Shown here: piece after piece, positions 16,322-24,101 of the stretch | How positions within the stretch are numbered: the stretch's first letter is position 1 | Layout of the letters: each line of letters opens with the position of its first letter | From: Roseivirga seohaensis | GTDB lineage: Bacteria; Bacteroidota; Bacteroidia; Cytophagales; Cyclobacteriaceae | NCBI RefSeq assembly: GCF_001592945.1 | Contig: NZ_LRPB01000002.1 | Coordinates: 62,001-126,000, forward strand | DNA length: 64,000 bases | Direction: 5' to 3' | Position numbers and translations under genes: made by a program | The notes under the pieces: model-generated | Told to the model about the DNA's origin: nothing | Seen by the model: the letters and a program-made list of their open reading frames with translations, nothing else | Databases searched by the model: none

Positions 16322-19000
16322 TTAAAAATAAAGGTTGAGAAATATCGATGGGGTGAAGTCAAGTAATACAATATCTCTATAAAGTTCACTTGGTTCTTCT
16401 CTGTTGTTAATTGCGCGTTCTATGGCGCTAACATTTAACCTTCGGTTCTGAATGTTTTTATGGTTGTAGGCATTGAGTATTGAAATGCCAAAGTCTCCTC
16501 TAACGTCTTCATTTTCAAATTTTAGGGCTGCAGAAATATCTAGCCTATGGTAAGTTGGTAGTCGTTCTACTGTTTTATTCAGGTTTAGAATTTCGTAATT
16601 AATTGCTGTGCCCCCATTGTCTCGAATAAAGTTGAGTTCAGGTTTGAAAAATGGCCTTCCGCTACCATATAGAAAAGTAGCAGACACATTGAATTTTTTA
16701 AACTCCAACACGTTAACAAATTTCGCCTCGTTACGCTGGTCTAACCTCGATGGAATACTTTGTCCATCATTAATCTGAGGATAAATACTACTCGATTTAC
16801 TACGCGTATAGGATAACCAGCCGTGGTATGGCCCTACTTTTTTCTGGATCAGTACATCAAGGCCTCTGATTTTTTCTTCACCAACAGATTCTGTCACTAA
16901 GGGTTGAGTGTCATTTGGCATGTTTTGGTCAAACATGTGTGAAACTGTATACTCTACCAAGCCAGAAACATTTTTTTGGTAATACTCCATGTCTACCATA
17001 AAGCCATTCTTCGAGTAGTTTATTCCGCCAATCAAGTGCTCAGAGTTTAAGGCGCCAAATGCAGTGTTGCATGCTAAATTCCATCCATCCTGAAGGTTAG
17101 AGCGAGGGTCGTCATAGAGTACTTGTCTGGCCAGTTGGTAATATTGGCCATTCGATAATTTTAGTTTTATTGAAGGACTAATCTGATAGGTCAAGCCTAG
17201 TCGTCTGCCAAAGTAGTTTTTGTGAGTTAGGTTTGTAGCGGTATATCTGAAGCCCGCATTAAGTCGCAGTTTTTTATTAAGTCGCAGTTCATCTGAGGCA
17301 TAAAGGGCGAAAATGCCACCCGATTGCTCGCGTTCCCCAAAAGGTAGTTGTATTTGCTCGTCAATGGTTACATCATTAATGGTGGTTATAGCCGACACGT
17401 TTAGGCCAAAATCGAGATGGTGCCTTTCTTTGAACTTAAGTTCATTTTTATAATTGATTTGAAAGTCTGATACATCATTGAGTCGTGTGGCACTATATGC
17501 ATTTGTAACCTGACTGTTTTCATTTCGCTCTTCGCTTTCAAAAAGGTAATCGAAGTTATGTCCTGAGTACGCCACCTGAAAACTTGAGTAGTAATTTTTG
17601 CTCCAGTTTCTAGACCAAATGCCGCCTATACCAAGGTTTCCCCATTCTGCGATTTCGTCTGTATTTTCCGTTATTATACTCGTTCCAGAGCCTGTAATTT
17701 GATCGAAGTCGGTATAGAGTTCATCTCTGCCCCAGTACAACGAAAAACTGGCAATATCTCTTTTTGAGATGTTGTAGGTGGTTTTCAGGTTGACATCATA
17801 AAAATGGAAATTTGGTCTAAGCGAATTGTCATTTCCTTGGTCATCTACTTGGTTTGAGTTTTCTCGGTAGTTTTTGTAAAGCTTCTTAAATAGGCTACTT
17901 CTGATCACGTCAGTATAGGCTCTTCTTGTACTAAAGTGTATGGCACCTTTGCCTTCGTTTAAAGGAGCGTTTATGCTCATTCGTGCACTTAAAAGGTTTA
18001 TTCCGAAAGAATATTCTGGTTTATTAAAGTTCCCAGATTTGCCAGTGATGTCTACTACTCCAGAAATTCGGCCACCATATTTTGGCCCAAAGCCCCCTTT
18101 GTATACTTGAATATCTCGAACTGCATCAGGGTTAATGGCGCTAAATACCCCAAAAAAATGATCGAGTCGATAAATAGTAAATCCGTCTAATAACACAAGA
18201 TTTTGGCTTGATGGGCTATTTCGAATGCTAAGTTCTGATGAAGTTTCGTCTGTACCGCTAATTCCTGGCAACAGTTGCAATGACCTGAAAATATCTAATT
18301 CTCCTAAACTCGGTAGCGATGAGAGACTGTTTGGGTCTATAGAGATTTGGCTGATTTCTTCTCCATACTGAATTGTGTTGTCAGACCTAAGGTCAACAAC
18401 CGTGAACTCAGCTAAATCTACAGTATTTTCGGCCATAGAAATACGGAGCGTCTGTTTGGATTTATTAGGGTCTAGTTTTACCGTGTTCTTTTTGTAGCCC
18501 AAATAAGTTACTTCTATTGTAGAGGTGTCGGTAGGTACCTGACTCAAAGAAAAGAAACCGTCTTTATTCGATATGGTTCCTCTGTTCTCTCCCGCTACTC
18601 TAATCAATGCATTTGGCAACATTTCGCCAGTTTGAGCATCTTGAATCATTCCAAAAACGGTCAGATCGAATAAGCTTGGTGTTTGAAGGTCAATATTAAT
18701 TTGACCAGGTGTGAGAATTATTTTACCATTAAGTACTTGATAGTTTATTCCTTTTGAAGGAAGGATTTCATCAAGGAAAGCAGATAAAGACCTGTTGGTA
18801 AATTGGCCATCTATATTAATTCCAGTAACAAGGGCGTCATCATACGCTATTTTAACATCGTACTTATTTTTTAAAATGCGAATAACCTTAGATAATGAAG
18901 TCTGTTTGAATGTTTCATTAATAGAAATATCTGGTAGGGCTTGCGAGTAAAGCAAGCTATTTACAAATAGAAATAGGAGGAGGTAGATTATTTTTCGCAC
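16322..19000 (-). CDS. TonB-dependent receptor with STN signalling domain
   Basis: An 892-residue outer-membrane transducer of FecA type. After the signal peptide (MRKIIYLLLFLFVNSLLYSQ) comes an STN domain (about 22-100: ISINETFKQTSLSKVIRILK to YQVLNGKIILTPGQ), which contacts the periplasmic FecR. Then a carboxypeptidase-like beta-sandwich (about 110-195), a plug domain (LLPGISGTDETSSELSIRN, then VRDIQVYKGGFGPKYGGRIS), and a beta-barrel ending in an aromatic residue (FLNLYF). It sits between two fecR genes (3 nt and 54 nt gaps). No SusD-like or other substrate-binding partner is adjacent, so the ligand is unknown; it may be a signalling receptor. Confidence 0.9.
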   Translation of the reverse strand: MRKIIYLLLFLFVNSLLYSQALPDISINETFKQTSLSKVIRILKNKYDVKIAYDDALVTGINIDGQFTNRSLSAFLDEILPSKGINYQVLNGKIILTPGQINIDLQTPSLFDLTVFGMIQDAQTGEMLPNALIRVAGENRGTISNKDGFFSLSQVPTDTSTIEVTYLGYKKNTVKLDPNKSKQTLRISMAENTVDLAEFTVVDLRSDNTIQYGEEISQISIDPNSLSSLPSLGELDIFRSLQLLPGISGTDETSSELSIRNSPSSQNLVLLDGFTIYRLDHFFGVFSAINPDAVRDIQVYKGGFGPKYGGRISGVVDITGKSGNFNKPEYSFGINLLSARMSINAPLNEGKGAIHFSTRRAYTDVIRSSLFKKLYKNYRENSNQVDDQGNDNSLRPNFHFYDVNLKTTYNISKRDIASFSLYWGRDELYTDFDQITGSGTSIITENTDEIAEWGNLGIGGIWSRNWSKNYYSSFQVAYSGHNFDYLFESEERNENSQVTNAYSATRLNDVSDFQINYKNELKFKERHHLDFGLNVSAITTINDVTIDEQIQLPFGEREQSGGIFALYASDELRLNKKLRLNAGFRYTATNLTHKNYFGRRLGLTYQISPSIKLKLSNGQYYQLARQVLYDDPRSNLQDGWNLACNTAFGALNSEHLIGGINYSKNGFMVDMEYYQKNVSGLVEYTVSHMFDQNMPNDTQPLVTESVGEEKIRGLDVLIQKKVGPYHGWLSYTRSKSSSIYPQINDGQSIPSRLDQRNEAKFVNVLEFKKFNVSATFLYGSGRPFFKPELNFIRDNGGTAINYEILNLNKTVERLPTYHRLDISAALKFENEDVRGDFGISILNAYNHKNIQNRRLNVSAIERAINNREEPSELYRDIVLLDFTPSIFLNLYF

Positions 19001-19003
19001 TAC

Positions 19004-19909
19004 TTATTCTACAGTTACCTCTTTGTTGTTAATCTCGAAATCTAAGCCCATTGGCACAAAAACCAACTGCAGGGCTTCTTTTAAGTTGGTTCGACTGAAG
19101 AATCCGCTATAATATCTTTCTGCAATATCTGTTTTCACTTTTATTTTTATATCAAACTGTCTTTCCATTTCCTCTATTACCATTTTAAGAGGAGCGGTGT
19201 CAAAGTAGAAATCACCTGACCTCCAAGTAGCAATTTTGTCAATGTTGAATTCGCTTAAAATTAGCTTTTTATCCTTGAGAGTTACTTTTTGGCCGGGCTT
19301 TAGCTCAACTTGCTGGCCATTTGAAGTGACTAAAACCATGCCCGTAGAACACTCCACACTAAAATTTGAGCCTCTCGAAAAAACATTAAAGCTAGTTCCT
19401 AGTACTTGAACCGTTCCATTACTGGTCTCTACTAAAAATTCAGATCCTTCCGTAACCTCGAAAAAGGCCTCTCCTTCGAGCTTTACAACTCGTTTGTCAT
19501 ACCATGTTTGAGGATTGTAAGTAGAATAAGAAGACGAGTTTAATGTTAAACTTGAACCAATCGGTAAGATCATTCTTTCTACTTTTCCAAGTTCAGCTTT
19601 GTTGCGAACCATTTGGTTTTCACCTAATGGATTATAAAGGGTGAGATAACCAGCAATCAACATGGCTGCAATACCAGTGAACCATGCAACCCACTGACTT
19701 ACTTTTTCCCTTGGTGGAATTAGAGCGCGTTCGTTATCTTCTTTTTGTTCTTCAATATTGCCTAATAACTGATTCCAGGCTTGATCTTTTGATTTCCCAA
19801 TAGGCACAGCAAGGTTCGAGGAAAAAGCCATGGCCTTTTCTAGTTCTTCTCGTTCTTGGTCAGATGTTTTGGTGTAAAACCAATCCTCAATCGGGTCGTT
19901 GTGCTTCAC
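19004..19909 (-). CDS. FecR-family anti-sigma regulator (first of the operon)
   Basis: A 301-residue FecR-type protein directly after the ECF sigma gene (13-nt gap). Layout: an N-terminal cytoplasmic part beginning MKHNDPIEDWF, one membrane helix at about 90-110 (VAWFTGIAAMLIAGYLTLY), a periplasmic FecR domain (MILPIGSSLTLNSSSY to GTSFNVFSRGS), and a C-terminal DUF4974 domain (TAPLKMVIEEMERQFDIKIKV to DFEINNKEVTVE). It probably holds the adjacent sigma factor until the receptor signals. Clearly paralogous to the product of 15305-16267. Confidence 0.9.
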   Translation of the reverse strand: MKHNDPIEDWFYTKTSDQEREELEKAMAFSSNLAVPIGKSKDQAWNQLLGNIEEQKEDNERALIPPREKVSQWVAWFTGIAAMLIAGYLTLYNPLGENQMVRNKAELGKVERMILPIGSSLTLNSSSYSTYNPQTWYDKRVVKLEGEAFFEVTEGSEFLVETSNGTVQVLGTSFNVFSRGSNFSVECSTGMVLVTSNGQQVELKPGQKVTLKDKKLILSEFNIDKIATWRSGDFYFDTAPLKMVIEEMERQFDIKIKVKTDIAERYYSGFFSRTNLKEALQLVFVPMGLDFEINNKEVTVE

Positions 19910-19922
19910 AAATTCAATATAG

Positions 19923-20414
19923 TTAAATTTTGCGATTCACTTTATCCCGAAGAAAAGATAGTGCGCCATGCATTCGTTTTTCAACGGCTTTCACGCTTAG
20001 TTCTAATCTTTCGGCAATTTCTTTGTAGGTCAATTCATCAATGCGGTTCATTAAAAAAACATCCCTTTGTTTTTCGGGCATGGCCGCAATGGTTTGTTCG
20101 AGTTGCTGTTTAAACTCCTTTTCTTCTAATGCATATTGCGGTGATTGTTCATTAAAGCGGTCTTTGTTCTTTTCAGCGAAAGTGAACACTACTTTGTCAT
20201 GTCGAAACTTGTTGAGCAGCATATTGCTCGCAATGGTATAGAGATAGCTTTTTACGGTTTCTTGATTGATCTCCTCGCGCTTGTCCCAAAGTTTCATAAA
20301 GACATCCTGAGTGAGGTCTTCAGCCAAATCAACATCTCCCGACTTGTAGTAGAGGAAATTCTTGATCGGGGTGTAATAGAGATCGAATATTTGTTTGAAC
20401 TCTACAAGCGTCAT
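19923..20414 (-). CDS. ECF RNA polymerase sigma factor (FecI-like)
   Basis: A 163-residue group 4 sigma factor. Region 2 is FDLYYTPIKNFLYYKSGDVDLAEDLTQ with the DVFMKLW core motif and SYLYTIASNMLLNKFR. Region 4 is MPEKQRDVFLMNRIDELTYKEIAERL with the helix-turn-helix SVKAVEKRMHGAL. It leads a four-gene operon (sigma, FecR, TonB receptor, FecR) and should direct transcription of that operon in response to the receptor ligand. The upstream minus-strand region has TTAACTTCG near 20450, one base off a TAnnTTTG element. Confidence 0.92.
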   Translation of the reverse strand: MTLVEFKQIFDLYYTPIKNFLYYKSGDVDLAEDLTQDVFMKLWDKREEINQETVKSYLYTIASNMLLNKFRHDKVVFTFAEKNKDRFNEQSPQYALEEKEFKQQLEQTIAAMPEKQRDVFLMNRIDELTYKEIAERLELSVKAVEKRMHGALSFLRDKVNRKI

Positions 20415-20531
20415 GTTTTGGTGCGTTCTAGTTTAAGACCCGTGCGAAGTTAATTAAAATATGTGTTTTAAGGTGTTTAAGCCAGTTTTTTGATAGAATG
20501 AAAAATATTTCAATTTTATTTTGCTCTAGTG

Positions 20532-20562
20532 TTTGCAATAATGAAAACCCGTATTACCTTTG
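20532..20562 (+). promoter_or_regulatory. Bacteroidota housekeeping promoter of tRNA-Val
   Basis: TTTG at 20532-20535 and TACCTTTG at 20555-20562, separated by 19 bases: an exact match to the Bacteroidota -33/-7 consensus TTTG-N19-TAnnTTTG. The tRNA begins 17 bases after the -7 box. Confidence 0.8.
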
Positions 20563-20578
20563 CATTCCCAATCAGAAA

Positions 20579-20653
20579 GGGCGCTTAGCTCAGTTGGTTC
20601 AGAGCACCTCGTTTACACCGAGGGGGTCGGGGGTTCGAATCCCTCAGCGCCCA
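20579..20653 (+). tRNA. tRNA-Val(UAC)
   Basis: Cloverleaf visible: acceptor stem GGGCGCT (20579-20585) with AGCGCCC (20646-20652), D-arm TAGCTCAGTTGG, anticodon stem CCTCG / CGAGG with loop TTTACAC, so anticodon TAC (valine, GUA codons), and T-arm containing GGTTCGAATCC. The CCA end is not encoded (ACT follows). It has its own promoter and terminator. Confidence 0.95.
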
Positions 20654-20658
20654 CTAAA

Positions 20659-20686
20659 AGGCAGTCAGAAATGGCTGTCTTTTTTT
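20659..20686 (+). terminator. Terminator of tRNA-Val
   Basis: Stem AGGCAGTCA (20659-20667) / TGGCTGTCT (20672-20680) with GAAA loop; two positions are G-U pairs. It is followed by seven T residues to 20686. Starts 5 bases after the tRNA. Confidence 0.75.
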
Positions 20687-20692
20687 GTTTTT

Positions 20693-20782
20693 ATGCACTG
20701 TGTTTATATTCTATATTCCCCTTCGGTAAATCGCTACTATGTTGGCGAAACTGCTTTTGTATCAGGTCGTTTGGAGAATTGA
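20693..20782 (+). pseudogene. Truncated GIY-YIG endonuclease remnant
   Basis: 29 codons reading MHCVYILYSPSVNRYYVGET and ending GRLEN before a stop. VYILYS...YYVGET is the signature strand pair of the GIY-YIG nuclease domain (usual full length about 80-100 residues). The rest of the domain, with the catalytic Arg/Glu and His residues, is missing in this frame; the +1 frame continues with ELKGSWLLTNN, which could be a frameshifted trace. It begins 40 bases after tRNA-Val. Small GIY-YIG genes next to tRNAs are common in Bacteroidota. Best read as a decayed copy. Confidence 0.65.
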
Positions 20783-20809
20783 AAGGTTCTTGGTTACTGA
20801 CAAATAACC

Positions 20810-21292
20810 TTAATCAGGTACTTTGTCTTCCCCTAAGTTATCAGTGATTTTTTCTTTTACCCTGGTGAAGGAGTAGTTAATGATTAAAATAATAAACGTG
20901 ATGCCAACTGCGATAATGTACTTATGTAAAGCGGTGGCAATGCCAATTCCAAGGCAGTAAAGTAAGGTGGCCGCAGTAGTTAGTCCTTTTACTTTATCGT
21001 TGTTTTGCTTAATGATAGTTCCAGCACCAATAAAACTAATTCCAACAACAAGGGCTTGCAAAATTCTTATAGGGTCTGCTTTAACTGCTTCGTGAAGTTC
21101 ATAATTATGAATAAAATCGACCAAGGGTAGCGATAACGAAACAATTAAACAGCTAAAGCCACCAACAATCATATTGGTTCTGAGGCCAGCAGGTTTATCT
21201 CGGCTTTCGCGCTCATAACCTACAATACCACAAAGTACTGTGGCAATAACAACGCTCAATAATATTTCTAATTCCTGATGATCAATCTCCAT
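20810..21292 (-). CDS. MgtC/SapB-family membrane protein
   Basis: A 160-residue inner-membrane protein with four to five hydrophobic helices. The MgtC/SapB family signature is clear: VVIATVLCGIVGYERESRDKPAGLRTNMIV near the N terminus and GISFIGAGTIIKQNNDKVKGLTTAATL in the middle. Family members are linked to magnesium limitation, acid tolerance and membrane-potential control in pathogens, but many environmental members have no known role. Only the N-terminal membrane domain is present; the C-terminal ACT-like domain of longer MgtC proteins is absent, as in SapB-type members. Monocistronic. Confidence 0.88.
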   Translation of the reverse strand: MEIDHQELEILLSVVIATVLCGIVGYERESRDKPAGLRTNMIVGGFSCLIVSLSLPLVDFIHNYELHEAVKADPIRILQALVVGISFIGAGTIIKQNNDKVKGLTTAATLLYCLGIGIATALHKYIIAVGITFIILIINYSFTRVKEKITDNLGEDKVPD

Positions 21293-21366
21293 ATTGTTTG
21301 AATTTCTACGCTTAAGGGGCTAGAAAAACAACTAAGGAGTATTATAGATTGTTGTGATCGATGTTA

Positions 21367-22335
21367 TTAAAACTCCATGATTTGTCCTTCATAAGCAATC
21401 TTAAAACCTTTCTCTCTAACCAATTTCGATTCATCATTATCGCTGAAGTTCAGTGGATTGGTATGGTTAAAATGAATGAAATAAACTTTTGCCTTGTCTT
21501 CATCCGATAGTTTGCCAAACAAGCTCATACTTTCCTCAACAAAGGGATGTGGTATTTCACTCATGTCGCGCCCAGGTATTTCGCCATTTTTAAAGAAAGA
21601 AGCATCTAGTAGTGCCATGTCGCTTTTTCGAATTACTTCAATAATGTCTTGATTCCATTTACTCCACTTGTCAATATCTGGAATGAAAATGATGGACTTA
21701 TCCTTGACTCTAATTTCGTAACCAACAGTTTCTGAAAACTCATCCCGGTGTGGAACGGTAAAAGGTGTAACGGAAACACTACTGTTCAATTGAATGGTAA
21801 TGCTATCCTGTTGAGGTTTGATTTCAATATTATTTAAATCAACCAACTGGCTCCATGGCCCATTTTCTTCCAAGAAAGCCTTCATTTTGGGCATAGCATA
21901 AACAGGAACCCCCGAAGTGCCCATCACTTCTCTGCCTAAATGAATGAGCCCAGTGTAATGGCCAATATGCGCATGTGTTAAGAAAATTCCATCTAAAGGG
22001 TAATTGTTGGTTTGGGAAACATCATCCAACATTTGCAGCTGAAGTTTAAAATCAGGGGTAGCTTCAAATAACCAACGCTGTTTGGTGGTGGGATCAACAA
22101 GACCAAGCGCCACTGCATTCTTTGGTCGTGCCGTTCTTTCCTTTATTAATTCCCATTCTTGTTTTTGACCGGCCTGTGGGTAACCAGCATCTTGTGCGAC
22201 ACCCAAAACCACAAGAAAAGGATTATCGGTAGGGACTTCTCTTTGGTTATTCGTTTCGCTACAAGCAGTGAATAGGAATAAAAAAAGAGCCAAAAGAGGC
22301 TCAATTTTTAAGGTTGAATTTGGTGCTATTTTCAT
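21367..22335 (-). CDS. PqqB-like metallo-beta-lactamase-fold lipoprotein
   Basis: A 322-residue lipoprotein (lipobox ending Cys25: LFLFLFTAC) with an MBL fold. LVVLGVAQDAGYPQ near residue 41 resembles the PqqB opening motif. The metal motif is THAHIGHYTGL (His121, His123, His126), so the usual HxHxDH Asp is Gly. Further metal positions: PHRDE near 194, PDIDKWSKW, DASFF and HFNHTN near the end. PqqB is involved in PQQ cofactor maturation, but no other pqq gene is here and this copy is periplasmic and lipid-anchored, so a PQQ role is not implied. It is translated 3 nt after a 57-residue Cys-containing peptide gene, which may be its partner or substrate. Confidence 0.82.
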   Translation of the reverse strand: MKIAPNSTLKIEPLLALFLFLFTACSETNNQREVPTDNPFLVVLGVAQDAGYPQAGQKQEWELIKERTARPKNAVALGLVDPTTKQRWLFEATPDFKLQLQMLDDVSQTNNYPLDGIFLTHAHIGHYTGLIHLGREVMGTSGVPVYAMPKMKAFLEENGPWSQLVDLNNIEIKPQQDSITIQLNSSVSVTPFTVPHRDEFSETVGYEIRVKDKSIIFIPDIDKWSKWNQDIIEVIRKSDMALLDASFFKNGEIPGRDMSEIPHPFVEESMSLFGKLSDEDKAKVYFIHFNHTNPLNFSDNDESKLVREKGFKIAYEGQIMEF

Positions 22336-22338
22336 GGC

Positions 22339-22512
22339 TTAGCTTCCACAGCCTACACATTCAAAAGATGAATCCATAGGTTTTACCCCATTCAGTTTCA
22401 TCGTTAAATTGTGTATTTGATCCTTAATGTCCATGTCTTTAAACATGTCTCCAGTAAGCTGCGCTGTCAGCGCTTGAATTTCTTGTTCTAGGCTTTCTTT
22501 TGTTATTTCCAT
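22339..22512 (-). CDS. Small Cys-containing protein upstream of the PqqB-like gene (57 aa)
   Basis: Open frame of 57 codons, ATG at 22510-22512, stop at 22339-22341, only 3 nt before the MBL-fold gene, so almost surely co-translated. It starts MEITKESLEQEIQALTAQLT and ends with a short motif FECVGCGS that brings two cysteines together as CxxCG. The first 40 residues look like a charged amphipathic helical hairpin; there is no signal peptide. I recall similar small proteins ending in ECxGCGS in other Bacteroidota but cannot name a family. Possible roles: metal-binding small protein, or a peptide processed by the neighbouring metallo-hydrolase; both are inference. Confidence 0.7.
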   Translation of the reverse strand: MEITKESLEQEIQALTAQLTGDMFKDMDIKDQIHNLTMKLNGVKPMDSSFECVGCGS

Positions 22513-22636
22513 TGTTCTTTTATGCTTAGGGCATTTGAATATAGGGCATATCTGAATAAAAACAAAAAAGTGTACCTTGACTTGTAACCTTTCTAAAAAG
22601 CTTAGGTTTCCCCCATTGAATTCTTAAAAAAGACGA

Positions 22637-23203
22637 TTGGATTCTCTCTCTGACAACGCGTTAATGCTACAAGTAAAAGAAGGGCAGCTCGATAAACTCG
22701 GGTTGTTGTTCGAGCGATATAACAAGAGCCTGTATGGCTTTTTCTATCGCTTAACCCTTGACCGTGAGGTGAGTGAAGACTTAGTGCAAAATGTATTTCT
22801 GCGAATGATGAAATACAAACACAGCTACAAAGGAGACGGTCAGTTTAAAACCTGGATGTACCATATGGCCCGAAATCTTTTTGCCGACCACTACCGGAAA
22901 AACAAAAAGATGGGCTATAAAGAAGATGTAGAGGTGACTGATAAATATTTCAGAAATGAGAGTAATGCAGAGTCGAATAGAATTCAAAGGGAGGAAATGG
23001 ATTTGCTGCAGCATGCCATGAATCAACTGACTTTCGAAAAGAAGGAAGTGCTTATTCTCAGTAAGTATCAAGAAATGCGATATAAAGACATTGCCGACTT
23101 ACTGGGAATTACTGAAAGTGCGGTGAAGGTGCGAATCTTCAGGGCATTGAAGGATTTAAAAATGGTCTATATGCAGTTGGAGGCAGCTCCTTCTGCGCAA
23201 TGA
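22637..23203 (+). CDS. ECF RNA polymerase sigma factor (TTG start)
   Basis: A 188-residue sigma-70 family (ECF) factor. The start is the TTG at 22637: the residues it adds (xDSLSDNALMLQVKEG) match the usual opening of this sigma group, and no ATG lies upstream; the ATG at codon 9 would cut them. Region 2: LDKLGLLFERYNKSLYGFFYR and DLVQNVFLRMMKYK. Region 4: LTFEKKEVLILSKYQEMRYKDIA and the HTH GITESAVKVRIFRALKDL. It leads an operon with two DUF4097 proteins and a membrane-anchored HEAT-repeat protein. TGTAACC at 22583-22589 could be an ECF -35-like element for autoregulation, but no clear -10 was found. Confidence 0.9.
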   Translation: MDSLSDNALMLQVKEGQLDKLGLLFERYNKSLYGFFYRLTLDREVSEDLVQNVFLRMMKYKHSYKGDGQFKTWMYHMARNLFADHYRKNKKMGYKEDVEVTDKYFRNESNAESNRIQREEMDLLQHAMNQLTFEKKEVLILSKYQEMRYKDIADLLGITESAVKVRIFRALKDLKMVYMQLEAAPSAQ

Positions 23204-23220
23204 AACAACAAAATAGCTGA

Positions 23221-24096
23221 ATGATGAAAGTGATAAAGTGTATGGTTTTGCTTGTGGCATTTTTGCCGGCCCTGATGGTTAAGGGGCAAAGCGAAACGGA
23301 AACAGTAAAGAAGAGCTTTACGGTGAAAAATGAAAAGGCAACATGGTTTGCTGTGTGCAATATTGAAGGAGATATTGAAGTAGAAGCACATGATGGCAAC
23401 ACCATAGAAATTGAAGTAGAGAAACAAATTTCAGGAAACCAATCAGAGATTAAACAAGGAATGGAAGAGGTGAAACTTGATTTTGCTCAAGGCGATGGTT
23501 TTGTGCGAGCCCGATTCACTACACCGAACAATCAAGTGAGAGAAAAGGATGACCCTTTGGCTTGCGGCTGGGACTGGAACCAAGATCGAGAACGAGTTAA
23601 TTACAGGGTAAGGCTTGACTACAAAGTGAAAGTACCCAGAAACATTAGCGTAAAAATCTCTACTGTGAATAAGAGCGACCTCTACATTAAAGGTGTGAAA
23701 GGTGAAGTTTATGCCAATAATGTAAATGGAGATGTAAGGCTGATTGATGTAGAAAGCAATACCAAAGCCAGTACAGTAAACGGTAAAATAGAAGTGAATT
23801 ACCTAAAAATGCCAACCGAGTTTGCTGAGTTCCAAACGGTGAATGGGGAGATTGAAATATTTGCTCCAGCTAATTTGGGTGCCATTTACAACTTCGAAAG
23901 TCAATGGGGAGAGGTGTACAGTGATTTCGAGTTTTCTCAAAAGATATCACCAAAACTAGTGGCCAATAAGGGCGAGCGCGGAGGTACAAAATATAAGATT
24001 GACAACTCCAATAGCTACCAAGTAGGAAACGGAGGGCCAGAGTTCTCATTCAAAACACTGAACGGAGATATTAGGGTGATGAAAGCTAAAAAGTAA
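23221..24096 (+). CDS. DUF4097-family secreted beta-helix protein
   Basis: A 291-residue exported protein (signal MMKVIKCMVLLVAFLPALMVKGQ). The body is a DUF4097-type right-handed beta-helix shown by repeated short turns containing NG: VEAHDGNTIEIEV, VYANNVNGDVRLI, KASTVNGKIEVNY, FQTVNGEIEIF and FKTLNGDIRVM at the C terminus. A CGWDWN motif near residue 118 is unusual. It starts 17 bases after the sigma gene and precedes the anti-sigma-like gene, so it is probably a target and perhaps a sensor of the same regulon. The family has no known enzymatic activity; periplasmic location inferred. Confidence 0.8.
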   Translation: MMKVIKCMVLLVAFLPALMVKGQSETETVKKSFTVKNEKATWFAVCNIEGDIEVEAHDGNTIEIEVEKQISGNQSEIKQGMEEVKLDFAQGDGFVRARFTTPNNQVREKDDPLACGWDWNQDRERVNYRVRLDYKVKVPRNISVKISTVNKSDLYIKGVKGEVYANNVNGDVRLIDVESNTKASTVNGKIEVNYLKMPTEFAEFQTVNGEIEIFAPANLGAIYNFESQWGEVYSDFEFSQKISPKLVANKGERGGTKYKIDNSNSYQVGNGGPEFSFKTLNGDIRVMKAKK

Positions 24097-24101
24097 ATAA
24101 G

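Noticed and set aside
20498-20847. Open frames of 94 and 95 codons across tRNA-Val
   Set aside because: They span the tRNA and its terminator. Only the last 29 codons of one (20693-20782) look like real protein, a GIY-YIG remnant.
21367-22335. PQQ biosynthesis gene pqqB proper
   Set aside because: No pqqA/C/D/E nearby, it is a lipoprotein, and the metal motif differs; only a family-level resemblance is claimed.
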